From S012-113 sp965368405 (GTDB taxonomy: Bacteria; Bacteroidota; Bacteroidia; Cytophagales; Cyclobacteriaceae), in the NCBI GenBank assembly GCA_965368405.1, contig CBDUMS010000023.1, positions 1-38,486 on the forward strand: a stretch of DNA of 38,486 nucleotides. Reading direction: 5' to 3'. The notes beneath the pieces are model-generated. The model was not told where the DNA came from and searched no databases. It was given only the letters and a program-made list of their open reading frames with translations. Position 1 is the stretch's first letter. The number at the start of each line of letters is the position of its first letter. Positions 8,807 through 17,152 of the stretch are shown here, piece by piece. A program made the translations under genes and the position numbers.

Positions 8807-9751
8807 ATGATCAAACCAAGTAATCCTACCGTTCTTAGTTTATTCAATAATCATAATCCTTGGGTTCTATTACTCATAACCCTGGGAACCACGATGGTTG
8901 GGTTTCAGTTTATCGGTGCCTTCCTGGGTTTAGCCGTAGCGCTTCCATTCTATCCTGGCGATATGATGAGCTTTACTTCGGCAATGCTGGACCCCACTAG
9001 CGATGAAGGGATGCGCGTGCCACTACTTATAATGCAAGGGGTTGGCTCCTTTACAGGTTTTATTCTAATGCCCTGGATCTTGCTAAAATATTTTTATAAA
9101 GGGTCTTTTAGCGATTTTGCACCTACAAAAACCGACCTATCCCTTATTGGATTGTCTTTCCTGCTTGTCATATTTTTTATGGGTGTAAATGCTCCTTTTA
9201 TTGAGTGGAATCAAAATATCCACCTGCCCGAATCAATGAGTGGCATCGAATCTGCGCTAAAAAACATGGAGGAAATGCTCGCGAAGACCTCTAAGTTTAT
9301 TACCGAGTTTGAAAGTTTTGGACAACTCCTTCTCGGAATAGTTGTGGTAGCCATAATCCCAGGGATTGGCGAGGAATTGGTTTTTCGAGGACTCGTTCAA
9401 AACCATGTTTACCGTATTACAAAGAATATTCATGTAGCTATCTGGCTTGGAGCGTTGCTCTTTAGTCTATTTCACCTCCAGTTTTATGGGTTAGTTCCGC
9501 GTATGTTACTTGGGGCTTTATTTGGCTATATGTACTATTTTTCAGGCAACATTATTTATCCTATGGTTGCTCATTTTGTAAACAACGGCTTTACCTTGAT
9601 AATGCTGTACCTCTACCATAATGAACTGGTGGATTTTAATATTGAAGCCACCGATTCGATTCCATGGCCACAGGTCATTATTTCGGTTATTATTACTCTA
9701 TTGTTATTTATATTTTTTAAGAAGAAGGCGGTAAATGAACAATTGGACTAA
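8807..9751 (+). CDS. CPBP family intramembrane glutamic/metal endopeptidase
   Basis: A 314-residue protein with about eight membrane segments. It has the Abi/CAAX protease motifs: E189-E190-x3-R194 in GIGEELVFRG, H223 in SLFHLQFYG, and a late histidine in MVAHFVNNG. These match the CPBP catalytic sites seen in eukaryotic Rce1 and related bacterial proteases. The bacterial role is often unknown; candidates are processing of membrane peptides or signalling. It leads a plus-strand run and overlaps the DUF2007 gene by 17 bp. Confidence 0.88.
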   Translation: MIKPSNPTVLSLFNNHNPWVLLLITLGTTMVGFQFIGAFLGLAVALPFYPGDMMSFTSAMLDPTSDEGMRVPLLIMQGVGSFTGFILMPWILLKYFYKGSFSDFAPTKTDLSLIGLSFLLVIFFMGVNAPFIEWNQNIHLPESMSGIESALKNMEEMLAKTSKFITEFESFGQLLLGIVVVAIIPGIGEELVFRGLVQNHVYRITKNIHVAIWLGALLFSLFHLQFYGLVPRMLLGALFGYMYYFSGNIIYPMVAHFVNNGFTLIMLYLYHNELVDFNIEATDSIPWPQVIISVIITLLLFIFFKKKAVNEQLD

Positions 9752-9944
9752 AGTATTCGAAGCCAAGGAAGAGTATAAGGTTGAAATCGTGAAAGATATT
9801 TTAACCGATCGAGGGTATGAACCGGTTGTTATAAATAAAAAAGACACCGCTTATAATATTTTTGGCCAATATGAGGTTCATGTTGATCCAAAATATGCAG
9901 TTTTGGCACTAAGAGTAATTGAGAATGACATTAAATTCGAGTAG
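9735..9944 (+). CDS. Small DUF2007-type putative signal-transducing protein
   Basis: A 69-residue soluble protein. The pattern W-T-K-V-F-E-A...EEYKVEIVKDILTDRGYEPVVINKKDT ... GQYEVHVDPKYAVLALRVI resembles DUF2007 proteins, which fold like PII-type ferredoxin-like domains. No experimental role is known to me. It overlaps the protease gene upstream and cdsA downstream, so the three are probably made together. Confidence 0.75.
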   Translation: MNNWTKVFEAKEEYKVEIVKDILTDRGYEPVVINKKDTAYNIFGQYEVHVDPKYAVLALRVIENDIKFE

Positions 9945-10758
9945 GTTCGGGGGCTTAAGGCTGAGGTTCATGACCGCGGTTTTGGGTGCCATTGTAGTTA
10001 TTAGCGGGATCGTCTATGATCAATGGACCTACTTTGCCATATTTCTGTTGCTCAGCGTACTTACGCAGTGGGAATTCTACAAGCTAACGAAAATCGATCA
10101 GCGGCTTCCGCTTACATTAATCGGTACCTTCATCGGCCAACTCTTCTTTGTACTTACATTTCTTATAGAGGCCGACATATTGCCTCTAAAATATTTACTT
10201 ACTGTATTTCCATTGCTGGCTATGGTTTTCCTAATCAAACTCTACAAGAAAGATGATGTGAAGCCATTTACTAATATTGCATATACTTTTCTGGGGATTA
10301 TCTATGTGGCCATCCCGTTTGCGCTACTTAATGTAATTGCTTTTGCCAATGGCACATATAGCTACGAGATTATTCTAGGTATTCTACTTATCCTTTGGGC
10401 AAGTGATACTGGAGCCTATTTTTCAGGGATTATGCTCGGAAAAAAGAAGCTATTTGAAAGGATTTCACCAAAAAAAACATGGGAAGGCAGCATCGGAGGT
10501 GGGGTACTCGCCCTTATCATGGCCTATGGGCTGTCTCGCTATTTTTATGATCTTAATACTATTCAATGGCTAGTGGCTGCAGGCCTAATTGTTATTACTG
10601 GTATATACGGAGACTTGATAGAATCAGTCTTTAAACGAAGCCTGGTAATTAAAGATTCTGGCACCGCATTACCGGGGCATGGTGGGTTTTTAGATCGGTT
10701 TGATAGCCTCTTATTAGCCGTGCCATTTATTGTTGTATTTATTAAAATATTCTCTTAA
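9925..10758 (+). CDS. cdsA: Phosphatidate cytidylyltransferase
   Basis: Makes CDP-diacylglycerol from phosphatidate and CTP, the branch point of phospholipid synthesis, in the inner membrane. About eight membrane segments are visible. The N-terminal signature SDTGAYFSGIMLGKKKLF is followed by SPKKTWEGSIGG. The family signature near the C-terminus is KDSGTALPGHGGFLDRFDS. The frame could start with TTG at 9919, but ATG at 9925 (277 residues) is more likely. It overlaps the DUF2007 gene by 20 bp. The product feeds phosphatidylserine synthesis and so the downstream psd. Confidence 0.93.
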   Translation: MTLNSSRFGGLRLRFMTAVLGAIVVISGIVYDQWTYFAIFLLLSVLTQWEFYKLTKIDQRLPLTLIGTFIGQLFFVLTFLIEADILPLKYLLTVFPLLAMVFLIKLYKKDDVKPFTNIAYTFLGIIYVAIPFALLNVIAFANGTYSYEIILGILLILWASDTGAYFSGIMLGKKKLFERISPKKTWEGSIGGGVLALIMAYGLSRYFYDLNTIQWLVAAGLIVITGIYGDLIESVFKRSLVIKDSGTALPGHGGFLDRFDSLLLAVPFIVVFIKIFS

Positions 10759-10784
10759 TAATGCCTTGAATCTCAAGCATTCCT

Positions 10785-10792
10785 TACTTTTG
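10785..10792 (+). promoter_or_regulatory. -7 promoter element TACTTTTG for glutamate dehydrogenase
   Basis: Exact TACTTTTG, 26 bp before the ATG at 10819. A TTG at 10766-10768 lies at about the -33 distance. It indicates that the dehydrogenase has its own promoter despite following cdsA by only 60 bp. Confidence 0.55.
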
Positions 10793-10818
10793 CAACGTAA
10801 ATTCAAAACCAAGTAATC

Positions 10819-12093
10819 ATGGGTTATATAGAACCTGCTCCAATTCGAGATCACGAAAATCCATTCGAATCGATGATGTCTAGATTCGACCTGGCCTCTA
10901 AAACTTTAGGCCTCGACGATGAAATTTATAATGTTCTTAAGTCGCCTGTTAAGCAGGTTATTGTTTCCCTTCCGGTTACAATGGATGATGGTACTATCAA
11001 AGTATTTGAAGGCTATAGAATTATCCATTCTAATATCCTCGGTCCATCAAAAGGTGGTGTTCGTTTCGATCCTGACGTTAATATCGATGAAGTTAAGGCC
11101 TTAGCGGCCTGGATGACATGGAAGTGTGCTGTGGTTGATATTCCTTATGGCGGCGCCAAAGGTGGTATTACTTGTAATCCTCGCGAAATGTCTAAAGGAG
11201 AGGTTGAGCGACTAATGCGCGCCTATACTAGTTCAATGCTAGAGGTTTTTGGTCCCGATAAAGATATTCCGGCACCGGATATGGGTACCGGCCCTCAAGA
11301 GATGGCCTGGCTTATGGATGAGTATTCTCGCGCAAATGGGATGACAATTAATGCTGTTGTAACCGGTAAGCCTATCGTGTTGGGTGGATCCCTTGGACGT
11401 GCAGAAGCAACTGGTCGTGGCGTAATGGTATCTGCAATGGTTGCCATGGAAAAAATGAAAATTAATCCCTACAATTCCACTTGTGCAATTCAGGGATTTG
11501 GTAACGTGGGTTCTTATGCAGCTACGCTAATGGCGGAACGCGGCGTTAAGATTGTGGCGATCAGCGATATCTCAGGAGCCTATTATAACGCCAATGGAAT
11601 CGATACGCGTGAGGCTCAGGTCTATCGCGATGGTAATAATGGCATACTCGAAGGTTTTCCTGGTGCAGAATCCATAACAGGTGAAGAACTACTTACATTA
11701 GATGTTGATGTACTAATACCTGCTGCTAAAGAGGATGTTATTACAAAAAGAAATGCAGATAATATCCAGGCTAAACTAATCGTGGAAGGTGCAAATGGGC
11801 CAACTTCTTACAAAGCAGACTCCATTATTAATAGTAAGGGTATAATGGTAGTACCTGATATCCTGGCAAACGCAGGTGGCGTAACAGTTTCTTATTTTGA
11901 GTGGGTGCAAAATCGTTTAGGGTTTAAGTGGACCCGCGATCGAGTTAATCGTCGCTCAGACAGGATAATTAAGACTGCTTTTGAAAATGTTTACAAAACT
12001 TCTCAAAAATTTGATGTAACTATGCGTATTGCAGCCTATATGGTTGCCATCGATAAAGTAGCTCAAACCTATAAATATCGCGGCGGCTATTAG
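10819..12093 (+). CDS. Glutamate dehydrogenase (Glu/Leu/Phe/Val dehydrogenase family)
   Basis: A 424-residue enzyme interconverting glutamate and 2-oxoglutarate plus ammonia. The N-terminal catalytic domain has GPSKGGVRFDP and PYGGAKGGI; K114 sits in the second and is the likely catalytic lysine. PDMGTGPQEMAWLMDEY follows. The C-terminal Rossmann domain has IQGFGNVGSYAA and VEGANGPTSYKAD. The roughly 420-residue size fits the NAD-type hexameric enzymes. It sits between cdsA and psd but is not functionally tied to them. It could supply glutamate to the arginine operon further along. Confidence 0.93.
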   Translation: MGYIEPAPIRDHENPFESMMSRFDLASKTLGLDDEIYNVLKSPVKQVIVSLPVTMDDGTIKVFEGYRIIHSNILGPSKGGVRFDPDVNIDEVKALAAWMTWKCAVVDIPYGGAKGGITCNPREMSKGEVERLMRAYTSSMLEVFGPDKDIPAPDMGTGPQEMAWLMDEYSRANGMTINAVVTGKPIVLGGSLGRAEATGRGVMVSAMVAMEKMKINPYNSTCAIQGFGNVGSYAATLMAERGVKIVAISDISGAYYNANGIDTREAQVYRDGNNGILEGFPGAESITGEELLTLDVDVLIPAAKEDVITKRNADNIQAKLIVEGANGPTSYKADSIINSKGIMVVPDILANAGGVTVSYFEWVQNRLGFKWTRDRVNRRSDRIIKTAFENVYKTSQKFDVTMRIAAYMVAIDKVAQTYKYRGGY

Positions 12094-12119
12094 CAGATTA
12101 TTCAACGAATTAATCGTGT

Positions 12120-12779
12120 ATGACTATTCATAAAGAAGGCAGGAGCCTACTTTTCTACCTCTTGATAATCTTTGTAGCCATTAATTTGGCCATTACCTAC
12201 TTTCTCCCGGAAAAGGAGTTGCTGCAGAATATAGCGATCCTTGCCAGTATACTTCTTTATCTGCTGGTACTGCAGTTTTTCAGAATTCCTAACATCAAGA
12301 TTCCGGTTAATAGCAAGCAGATTTTGGCACCAGCCGATGGTACAGTCGTTGTAATTGAGAAAACCACTGAGCACGAGTACTTTAAAGAAGAGCGCATTCA
12401 AATTTCTATTTTTATGTCGCCTCTAAATGTTCATGTTAACCGTTCGCCGGTAGCTGGAATAATTAAATTTTTTAAGTACCACCCAGGTAAATACCTGATG
12501 GCATGGAACCCTAAGGCCTCGGAAGACAACGAAAGAACCACCATGGTGATTCAGCTTGAAAATGGCGTAGAAGTTCTTGTTCGCCAAATAGCAGGATTTC
12601 TGGCACGCCGGATAAAATGGTACATTAAAGAAGAAAACCAATTAGAGCAAGGGCAAGAATTTGGATTTATTAAATTTGGTTCTCGGGTTGATGTCTTTCT
12701 ACCCTTAGACGCCAAAATTCTTATTGAAAATGGCACCAAAACCAAAGGTGGCCGCACTCCACTGGCAGAGCTCGCTTAA
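12120..12779 (+). CDS. psd: Phosphatidylserine decarboxylase proenzyme (short, PSD-A type)
   Basis: Makes phosphatidylethanolamine from phosphatidylserine. It is 219 residues long, the length of the short PSD-A family. Two N-terminal hydrophobic helices (about 8-50) are followed by APADGTVVVIE, FMSPLNVHVNRSPVAG, YHPGKYLMAWNPKASEDNER and VRQIAGFLARRI. The self-cleavage site is IKFGSRVDVFLP, where S188 would become the pyruvoyl group of the small alpha chain. It lies 26 bp after the dehydrogenase gene. Confidence 0.93.
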   Translation: MTIHKEGRSLLFYLLIIFVAINLAITYFLPEKELLQNIAILASILLYLLVLQFFRIPNIKIPVNSKQILAPADGTVVVIEKTTEHEYFKEERIQISIFMSPLNVHVNRSPVAGIIKFFKYHPGKYLMAWNPKASEDNERTTMVIQLENGVEVLVRQIAGFLARRIKWYIKEENQLEQGQEFGFIKFGSRVDVFLPLDAKILIENGTKTKGGRTPLAELA

Positions 12780-12838
12780 GATATTACCTCGTTGGAACTT
12801 GGAATCATTTTATTTCGTTTAGAGATAAATATGAATGT

Positions 12839-13438
12839 ATGAAAAGTTCACTTTTAATCTTACTTGTATTATTAACAACGACATCTATGAATGCTCAAAA
12901 TAACCGTGAAGAAACCGCCATCCTCGGTGCAGGATGCTTTTGGTGTGTAGAAGCAGTTTTCGAAGAGCTGCAAGGTGTTATTTCCGTTGAATCCGGTTAT
13001 ATGGGTGGTCATGTAGATAACCCTACCTATAGAGAGGTATGTACAGGCACAACGGGTCATGCAGAAGTAGCAAAAGTTGTTTTCGACCCAGATGTAGTTA
13101 GCTTTAAGGAGGTATTAGAGGTATTCTGGAAAACCCACGACCCTACCACGTTAAATAGGCAAGGAGCTGATGTAGGCACACAATATCGATCGGCAGTGTT
13201 TTATATATCCGAAGAGCAAAGGGAAACAGCCGAATACTATAAAAAGAAATTGAATGAATCGGGTGCATACTCATCCCCGATTGTAACAGAAATCGTAAAA
13301 GAAAGCACCTACTACCCTGCCGAGGATTACCATCAGAATTATTACGCCCTTAACGGTAACCAAGGGTATTGTCAGTTCGTAATCCAGCCTAAACTAGAAA
13401 AATTTAGGAAGGCCTTTGCCGATAAGTTGAAAAAATAA
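12839..13438 (+). CDS. msrA: Exported peptide-methionine (S)-S-oxide reductase
   Basis: Reduces methionine-S-sulfoxide in proteins. Residues 1-20 form a signal peptide ending in SMNAQ, so the enzyme probably works in the periplasm. The catalytic motif is GCFWC with C33 as nucleophile. Further MsrA marks are YMGGHVDNPTYREVCTGTTGHAEV, HDPTTLNRQGADVGTQYRSAVF and PAEDYHQNYY; GYCQF near the C-terminus may hold the resolving cysteine. No msrB is adjacent. It stands before the MarR-YceI pair, which fits an oxidative-stress neighbourhood. Confidence 0.93.
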   Translation: MKSSLLILLVLLTTTSMNAQNNREETAILGAGCFWCVEAVFEELQGVISVESGYMGGHVDNPTYREVCTGTTGHAEVAKVVFDPDVVSFKEVLEVFWKTHDPTTLNRQGADVGTQYRSAVFYISEEQRETAEYYKKKLNESGAYSSPIVTEIVKESTYYPAEDYHQNYYALNGNQGYCQFVIQPKLEKFRKAFADKLKK

Positions 13439-13440
13439 AA

Positions 13441-13492
13441 TAGAAAACCTTTGCAGTTTTCTACTTTGCGACTTACATTTGTTGCAACAAAT
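13441..13492 (+). promoter_or_regulatory. MarR gene promoter with operator palindrome 1
   Basis: A perfect 16-bp palindrome ATTTGTTGCAACAAAT occupies 13477-13492. It overlaps a -7 element TACATTTG at 13474-13481. TTTG at 13450-13453 is at the right distance for the -33 element and lies in the loop of a small inverted repeat TAGAAAAC/GTTTTCTA (13441-13463). The arrangement suggests that the MarR protein blocks its own promoter. Confidence 0.65.
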
Positions 13493-13514
13493 ATATAATT
13501 AACAAATATCCTAG

Positions 13515-13973
13515 ATGGGAGAAAGTATATTACAAGCCATAAATCAGAAGTCTTTTAGCTCTAGCTTCGAGAAGGCTGTGGTTAATTTGCTTTATACTCA
13601 CAATTGGTATCGCGATAAATACCAAGCGGCATTTAGTGCTTTCGGACTTAAAAACCAGCATTATAACGTCTTGCGAATTTTGAATGGAAGCAAACCTAAC
13701 CCGATTTCTCCTGGCGAGATAAAAGCAGTGATGTTAGATAAGGCTCCAGACCTGACACGTTTACTCGATAAATTAGTGAAATTGGGCCTTGTAGATCGCC
13801 ATCTATGCCCGGAAAATCGCAGGAAAATGGATGTTTTTATTACTGAGAAAGGTATAGGTGTCCTTAAGGAAATCACAAATAAACAGCAGATGATTCAAAG
13901 AGAATTAGAAGTCGGCATAAGCTCAAAAGAAGCCGAACAACTCAGTAATTTATTAGATAAACTAAGAAACTGA
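13515..13973 (+). CDS. MarR family transcriptional regulator
   Basis: A 152-residue winged-helix repressor. The helices HNWYRDKYQAAFSAFGLKNQHYNVLRIL are followed by the recognition region ISPGEIKAVMLDKAPDLTRLLDKLVKLGLVDR and the wing CPENRRKMDVFITEKGIGVLKEI. The ligand or oxidant it senses is unknown; I see no cysteine close to the N-terminus as in OhrR-type sensors. Identical 16-bp palindromes precede this gene and the YceI gene, so both are probable targets. Confidence 0.9.
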   Translation: MGESILQAINQKSFSSSFEKAVVNLLYTHNWYRDKYQAAFSAFGLKNQHYNVLRILNGSKPNPISPGEIKAVMLDKAPDLTRLLDKLVKLGLVDRHLCPENRRKMDVFITEKGIGVLKEITNKQQMIQRELEVGISSKEAEQLSNLLDKLRN

Positions 13974-13989
13974 ATTTTTTTGCTCAATT

Positions 13990-14005
13990 ATTTGTTGCAA
14001 CAAAT
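13990..14005 (+). promoter_or_regulatory. Operator palindrome 2 upstream of the YceI gene
   Basis: A second exact copy of ATTTGTTGCAACAAAT, 48 bp before the YceI ATG. It begins 17 bases after the MarR stop. A weak -7-like TAAATTTT lies at 14021-14028, so this site would cover the -33 region. Confidence 0.65.
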
Positions 14006-14053
14006 GAAGTTAGAACATTATAAATTTTTAAATATAAACAAACACAAACAATT

Positions 14054-14647
14054 ATGAACACAATTAAAAGCCTGGCATTAGTAGTACTAGCCGTATTCGC
14101 AATGTCATTTACAGAAAAGTTAATTGACGGTAACCATGAGATCAACGCAACCGATAGTAAAGTTGAGTGGGTAGGAAAGAAAGTTACTGGTCAGCACAAC
14201 GGAACCGTTGCAATTAAAAGCGGTGAACTAATGATTAAAGATGGTAGCTTACAAGGTGGAACTTTCGTCATCGACATGGCTTCTATTACTTCAACCGATT
14301 TAGAAGGAGAATACCAGCAGAAATTAAATGGTCACCTTAAGTCAGCAGATTTCTTTGGAGTTGAAAAATTTCCTACTGCGACTTTCAAAATTACTGATGT
14401 AAAACCTAATGGTAAAAATGGTAAATTTACAGTTACTGGCGACATGACGATTAAGTCGACTACTAAGCCTGTAAGTTTCGATGCGCAACTTGTTGCCAAT
14501 GGCGATAAAGTAGTTGCTATCGCTGATATCGTTATCGACCGTTCGGAATTTGATGTTCGTTATGGTTCTGGTAGCTTCTTCGATGATCTAGGTGACAAGA
14601 CTATTTACGATGATTTCACGTTGTCTGTGAACTTGGTAACGAAGTAA
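14054..14647 (+). CDS. YceI family lipid-binding protein
   Basis: A 197-residue secreted lipocalin-like beta-barrel. The signal peptide covers about residues 1-20 (LALVVLAVFAMSFTE). Family marks are STDLEGEYQQKLNGHLKSADFFGVEKFPTATFKITDV and FTVTGDMTIKSTTKPVSF, with a closing VIDRSEFDVRYGSGSFFDDLGDKTIYDDF. YceI proteins bind isoprenoid or amide lipids in the periplasm, and several are induced by stress. It probably belongs to the regulon of the adjacent MarR protein. It ends in front of a strong terminator. Confidence 0.92.
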   Translation: MNTIKSLALVVLAVFAMSFTEKLIDGNHEINATDSKVEWVGKKVTGQHNGTVAIKSGELMIKDGSLQGGTFVIDMASITSTDLEGEYQQKLNGHLKSADFFGVEKFPTATFKITDVKPNGKNGKFTVTGDMTIKSTTKPVSFDAQLVANGDKVVAIADIVIDRSEFDVRYGSGSFFDDLGDKTIYDDFTLSVNLVTK

Positions 14648-14669
14648 TTCTATAAGAATAATGATTGGG

Positions 14670-14700
14670 AAGTCCTTGTTGTTGAACAAGGACTTTTTTT
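14670..14700 (+). terminator. Rho-independent terminator after the YceI gene
   Basis: An 11-bp perfect stem, AAGTCCTTGTT with AACAAGGACTT, closes a four-base loop GTTG and runs into seven T. It lies between convergent genes, 23 bp after the YceI stop. Confidence 0.9.
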
Positions 14701-14779
14701 GTGCCCTACCAATAAATAATAGAGCGTCATAAGAAGAAACAAGCGTTAAAATAGATTTGAAACACAAGATAGTCATGAG

Positions 14780-15874
14780 CTACTCAGCAGGCAATTCAGT
14801 AATAACTATTCGGTTATTACCTAAATCAGCAACCCAAATTACTCCGTTATTTACGAGTACCGCCGCTGGCTTATTAAGGCCGTTCTCAAATGCTTCATCA
14901 TCAGAACCGCAAATGGTTGATACGCTGCCGTTCTTCATATCGTAGCCTAGTATTCTATTGCCATACATCTCGGCTACGATTATTCGCTGATTAACCTCAT
15001 CTATGGCTACACCATGCGGCATGGCAATTTCCAAACCAGGGAATGGGGTAGTAAGTCCTTCTTCCCTATTCCATTTTCTTATGGTTAATTCTGCGGCATC
15101 AATAATCCACAAATTACCAGCTTTGTCTAAGGCAATATCCATCGGGTAGCGAAGGGTTCCTGTGCTTAAGTCTCCGTCATTAGCCCCTGTCTTATCCCTT
15201 CCAGCAATAGTTTTTGTCATTCCATCCTTAATCATACGAATACGCGCATTGCCAATATCGGCAACATATAATTCACCAGAAGGGCCCCAAACAATCGCGT
15301 GTGGCGCATCAAAAAGGGCCTCGCTATTTGAGCCATCCGCGAAGCCGCCTTCACCAGGTATCCCTGCCAAGGTTGACACCTCGTAGTAGGAATTAGCAAC
15401 GTCGAATGTCTGAATGGGCGAAAGTAGCCTGATACAATTATTCTGCGCCTCAGCTACGGCTATAACGCCATCGGATCTTACAGCTACACCATGAGGGCTA
15501 TAAATTTTTGCTTGATCTGCGGGGCCATCCAAATAGCCTGATTTATCAGGACCACCCAAAAGAGTAGTAACATGACCATGGATATCCACAGTTCGAATTG
15601 CGTGGTTGTAAATATCTGCAAAAACAATAGTAGAATCGTTTAATAGAGCTAGTCGGATCGGCTTTGCCATGCGAGCAGATTCACCCCAACCATCCACAAA
15701 GCCTTCTTCGCTTTGCGTACTGCCGGCCAAGTGCTCGATTTTTTTCTGATGATCATAACCTCCATCTCCCGGGCTAATAAAGTACATGAAAAGAAAGGCG
15801 TTATAAGCATAGTAGCCCCCAGCCACCAACACAATCAAGGTTAAAATAATTATTATTTTAGACCGCCTTTTCAT
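14780..15874 (-). CDS. Membrane-anchored NHL-repeat beta-propeller protein
   Basis: A 364-residue protein with an N-terminal membrane segment (about residues 7-32, KIIIILTLIVLVAGGYYAYNAF). The rest holds repeated NHL-type blades, for example YSPHGVAVRSDGVIAVAEAQNNCIRLL, DAPHAIVWGPSGELYVADIGNARIRMI and MPHGVAIDEVNQRIIVAEMYGNRI. It is probably a periplasmic binding or scaffold propeller; no catalytic residues are evident. It begins 47 bp after the outer-membrane barrel gene on the same strand and may be the last gene of the TetR-led operon. That link rests only on spacing. Confidence 0.8.
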   Translation of the reverse strand: MKRRSKIIIILTLIVLVAGGYYAYNAFLFMYFISPGDGGYDHQKKIEHLAGSTQSEEGFVDGWGESARMAKPIRLALLNDSTIVFADIYNHAIRTVDIHGHVTTLLGGPDKSGYLDGPADQAKIYSPHGVAVRSDGVIAVAEAQNNCIRLLSPIQTFDVANSYYEVSTLAGIPGEGGFADGSNSEALFDAPHAIVWGPSGELYVADIGNARIRMIKDGMTKTIAGRDKTGANDGDLSTGTLRYPMDIALDKAGNLWIIDAAELTIRKWNREEGLTTPFPGLEIAMPHGVAIDEVNQRIIVAEMYGNRILGYDMKNGSVSTICGSDDEAFENGLNKPAAVLVNNGVIWVADLGNNRIVITELPAE

Positions 15875-15921
15875 GGTTCAAATCCTCTATTAAAATTACG
15901 AAAAAGTAAAGCGAATGGGTC

Positions 15922-17145
15922 TTAAAAACTCCATTTAATTCGTGCAAATAGCGCCTTCGAAATGGCATCATAAGAGTCGTTTTGGTTATCTCCGAAAAAT
16001 ATTTGACCAACCAAATCCAGATCTAGATTTTGCACAATAGAATAGGTAAGAAGCGGGTTGATGAAGAAGTTATTGGTACCGGGATAGTACATAACAGAAG
16101 CTCCTCCATATAATAACGGAGTAAACTGATAATTACCTGAGACGAATGCGGACCATGGGAAGGGAGATAAGTCACGAACTGTAAATCGCATGAGTTGTTG
16201 AGAGAGGGCTGCCCCAAATATATTGGCATCGTAGCTCCCTATAGAATTATACATTACCGATCCATTGAGATATAAGGAGTTTGGAAAAGAATAATCCAGT
16301 GAAATTGCCCCTAGAAACATGGAATTATAACGTTTTGATCCGGGTATGATTTCCCCATTTACCGGATTCACATTCATATTTGCGGTTGTTTCAATTACCG
16401 GAACGAAATAAGTTAGTTCTCCTTTTATACTTGCAAGACCTAGATTCCCGGCCCAACCGCTACCAAAAGAGAGGTCTCCCTGAGCTAAACCACCTAAAAA
16501 TTGCAAATCATAATTATTTATATTCATCTTGTACATACTTGCCACCACGTATTGGTCAAAGGAGTCTGCAATTTTAGAAGCAACCTCTATACTCGATGCC
16601 ACCCCTGTATAGTAGGTAACCCGTAAGGCATCACTCCCAGGTCTTTCTTCATAATCAAAATCAAAGAAAGAATAGGCATTAAACCAGTCGTTAGGGTTCC
16701 AGGCGAGATTTACCCCCCAATTAATACGTTGCCGACCAAGCTTTACTTCCCAATCATTCTGAACCCATTGCACAAACATCCGATCGAACATCATATTGAG
16801 CACGACGTTTTCTGTATTAATAGCATTCCAGCTTAGATCAAAATAATCATTATTATTATCAACTAGCTCGCCGTAATTGGGCACATTTCTCACATTCGCC
16901 CCAGTAAATAATTGATTCCTCATCTCAACAAATACCGAGATATTAGAAGTTGGGTACCAGGCTACATTGAGGCGGTTATGCGTAAGGTTGTCGTACCAGA
17001 GCGTGTCTCCGATTAATGGTGACCAGGAAAACGTAGACATGTTCTTGAGGTAACCACGAAACGCCCAGTTGCTCGGCTCATCGTTATCCTGCCCCTTTAA
17101 TGAGGTAAAGGTAAATACCAATAATAGTAATACGATTATTCGCAT
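15922..17145 (-). CDS. Predicted outer-membrane beta-barrel protein of the TetR/ABC cluster
   Basis: A 407-residue protein with signal peptide (residues 1-19, ending SLKGQ) and many amphipathic strands ending in ...FARIKWSF, a typical C-terminal aromatic for barrels. The segment DWEVKLGRQRINWGVNLAWNPNDWFNAYSFFDF recalls alginate-export/DUF1302-type porins, where LGRQ-W-G motifs are common, but I cannot assign a named family. It starts seven bases after the ATPase gene, so it is very likely co-transcribed. It may be the outer-membrane part of the system encoded by the preceding permeases and the LolA-like protein. Confidence 0.72.
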   Translation of the reverse strand: MRIIVLLLLVFTFTSLKGQDNDEPSNWAFRGYLKNMSTFSWSPLIGDTLWYDNLTHNRLNVAWYPTSNISVFVEMRNQLFTGANVRNVPNYGELVDNNNDYFDLSWNAINTENVVLNMMFDRMFVQWVQNDWEVKLGRQRINWGVNLAWNPNDWFNAYSFFDFDYEERPGSDALRVTYYTGVASSIEVASKIADSFDQYVVASMYKMNINNYDLQFLGGLAQGDLSFGSGWAGNLGLASIKGELTYFVPVIETTANMNVNPVNGEIIPGSKRYNSMFLGAISLDYSFPNSLYLNGSVMYNSIGSYDANIFGAALSQQLMRFTVRDLSPFPWSAFVSGNYQFTPLLYGGASVMYYPGTNNFFINPLLTYSIVQNLDLDLVGQIFFGDNQNDSYDAISKALFARIKWSF

Positions 17146-17152
17146 TAGGAAT

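Noticed and set aside
9919..9944. Programmed frameshift between the DUF2007 and cdsA frames
   Set aside because: An ordinary ATG at 9925 explains cdsA; there is no slippery run and both proteins are complete alone.
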